DNA from: a bacterium | GTDB taxonomy: Bacteria; Pseudomonadota; Gammaproteobacteria; Burkholderiales; Methylophilaceae | Direction of reading: 5' to 3' | Assembly: GCA_027310505.1 (NCBI GenBank) | Contig: DAIDAS010000124.1 | Location: 1 to 5,741, forward strand | DNA length: 5,741 bases | Shown here: piece after piece, positions 5,691-5,741 of the stretch | How the letters are laid out: the number at the start of each line of letters is the position of its first letter | How positions within the stretch are numbered: the stretch's first letter is position 1 | Notes under the pieces: model-generated | Databases searched by the model: none | What the model was told of the DNA's origin: nothing | Seen by the model: the letters and a program-made list of their open reading frames with translations, nothing else | Position numbers and translations under genes: made by a program

Positions 5691-5741
5691 TTGGCTGGCG
5701 CACAGGAAAAACGTACTGTTTTCTTTACGGCTGTGGTGCAG
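5691..5741 (+). CDS. Possible 5' end of the next gene (atpI expected), truncated by the window
   Basis: One frame stays open from 5676 to the edge. Read from a TTG at 5691 it gives a short polar start (AGAQEKR) followed by an apolar stretch (TVFFTAVVQ), a pattern suiting the start of a small membrane protein such as AtpI. In-frame GTG codons at 5733 and 5736 are alternative starts. An AGGA (5704-5707) lies too far upstream of those GTGs and inside the TTG-started version, and no good ribosome binding site precedes the TTG. Seventeen codons are too few to prove coding. The true start may lie beyond the window, with this stretch as leader. Confidence 0.22.
   Translation, partial: MAGAQEKRTVFFTAVVQ

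Overview
The window is a near-origin housekeeping block from a proteobacterium, most likely a betaproteobacterium. The order is mnmE, parS, mnmG, rsmG, parA, parB, then a strong promoter at the right edge where the ATP synthase operon usually begins. This order is also found in some gammaproteobacteria such as Pseudomonas, so the class rests mainly on my impression of the protein sequences and the moderately high GC, and the genus is not determined. All five genes are complete and on the + strand. They have the lengths and motifs expected of functional family members.

Region by region: mnmE (10-1350) lies directly against the left edge with a Shine-Dalgarno-like sequence in the first bases. 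A 137-bp gap (1351-1487) follows. It holds a perfect 16-bp parS palindrome (1401-1416) and, just downstream, a candidate sigma70 promoter whose -10 lies in an inverted repeat. From 1488 to 5638, mnmG, rsmG, parA and parB are packed with overlaps of 4, 4 and 8 bp, which strongly suggests one translationally coupled operon. The last 103 bp (5639-5741) hold a near-consensus promoter with an extended -10 and an open frame reaching the window edge that may be the start of the next gene.

How the genes work together: MnmE and MnmG form the complex that modifies the wobble uridine (U34) of certain tRNAs. RsmG methylates 16S rRNA. ParA and ParB, with parS, move and organise the origin region of the chromosome. 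The window therefore links translation-fidelity genes with the segregation machinery and carries one of ParB's own binding sites at the head of the operon that encodes it.

I see no mobile element, CRISPR array, tRNA or rRNA gene, or unknown coding region. I found no evidence of a new biological system. The points worth a second look are the parS/promoter arrangement, two promoter-associated inverted repeats, a strong hairpin inside mnmG and two homopolymer tracts.
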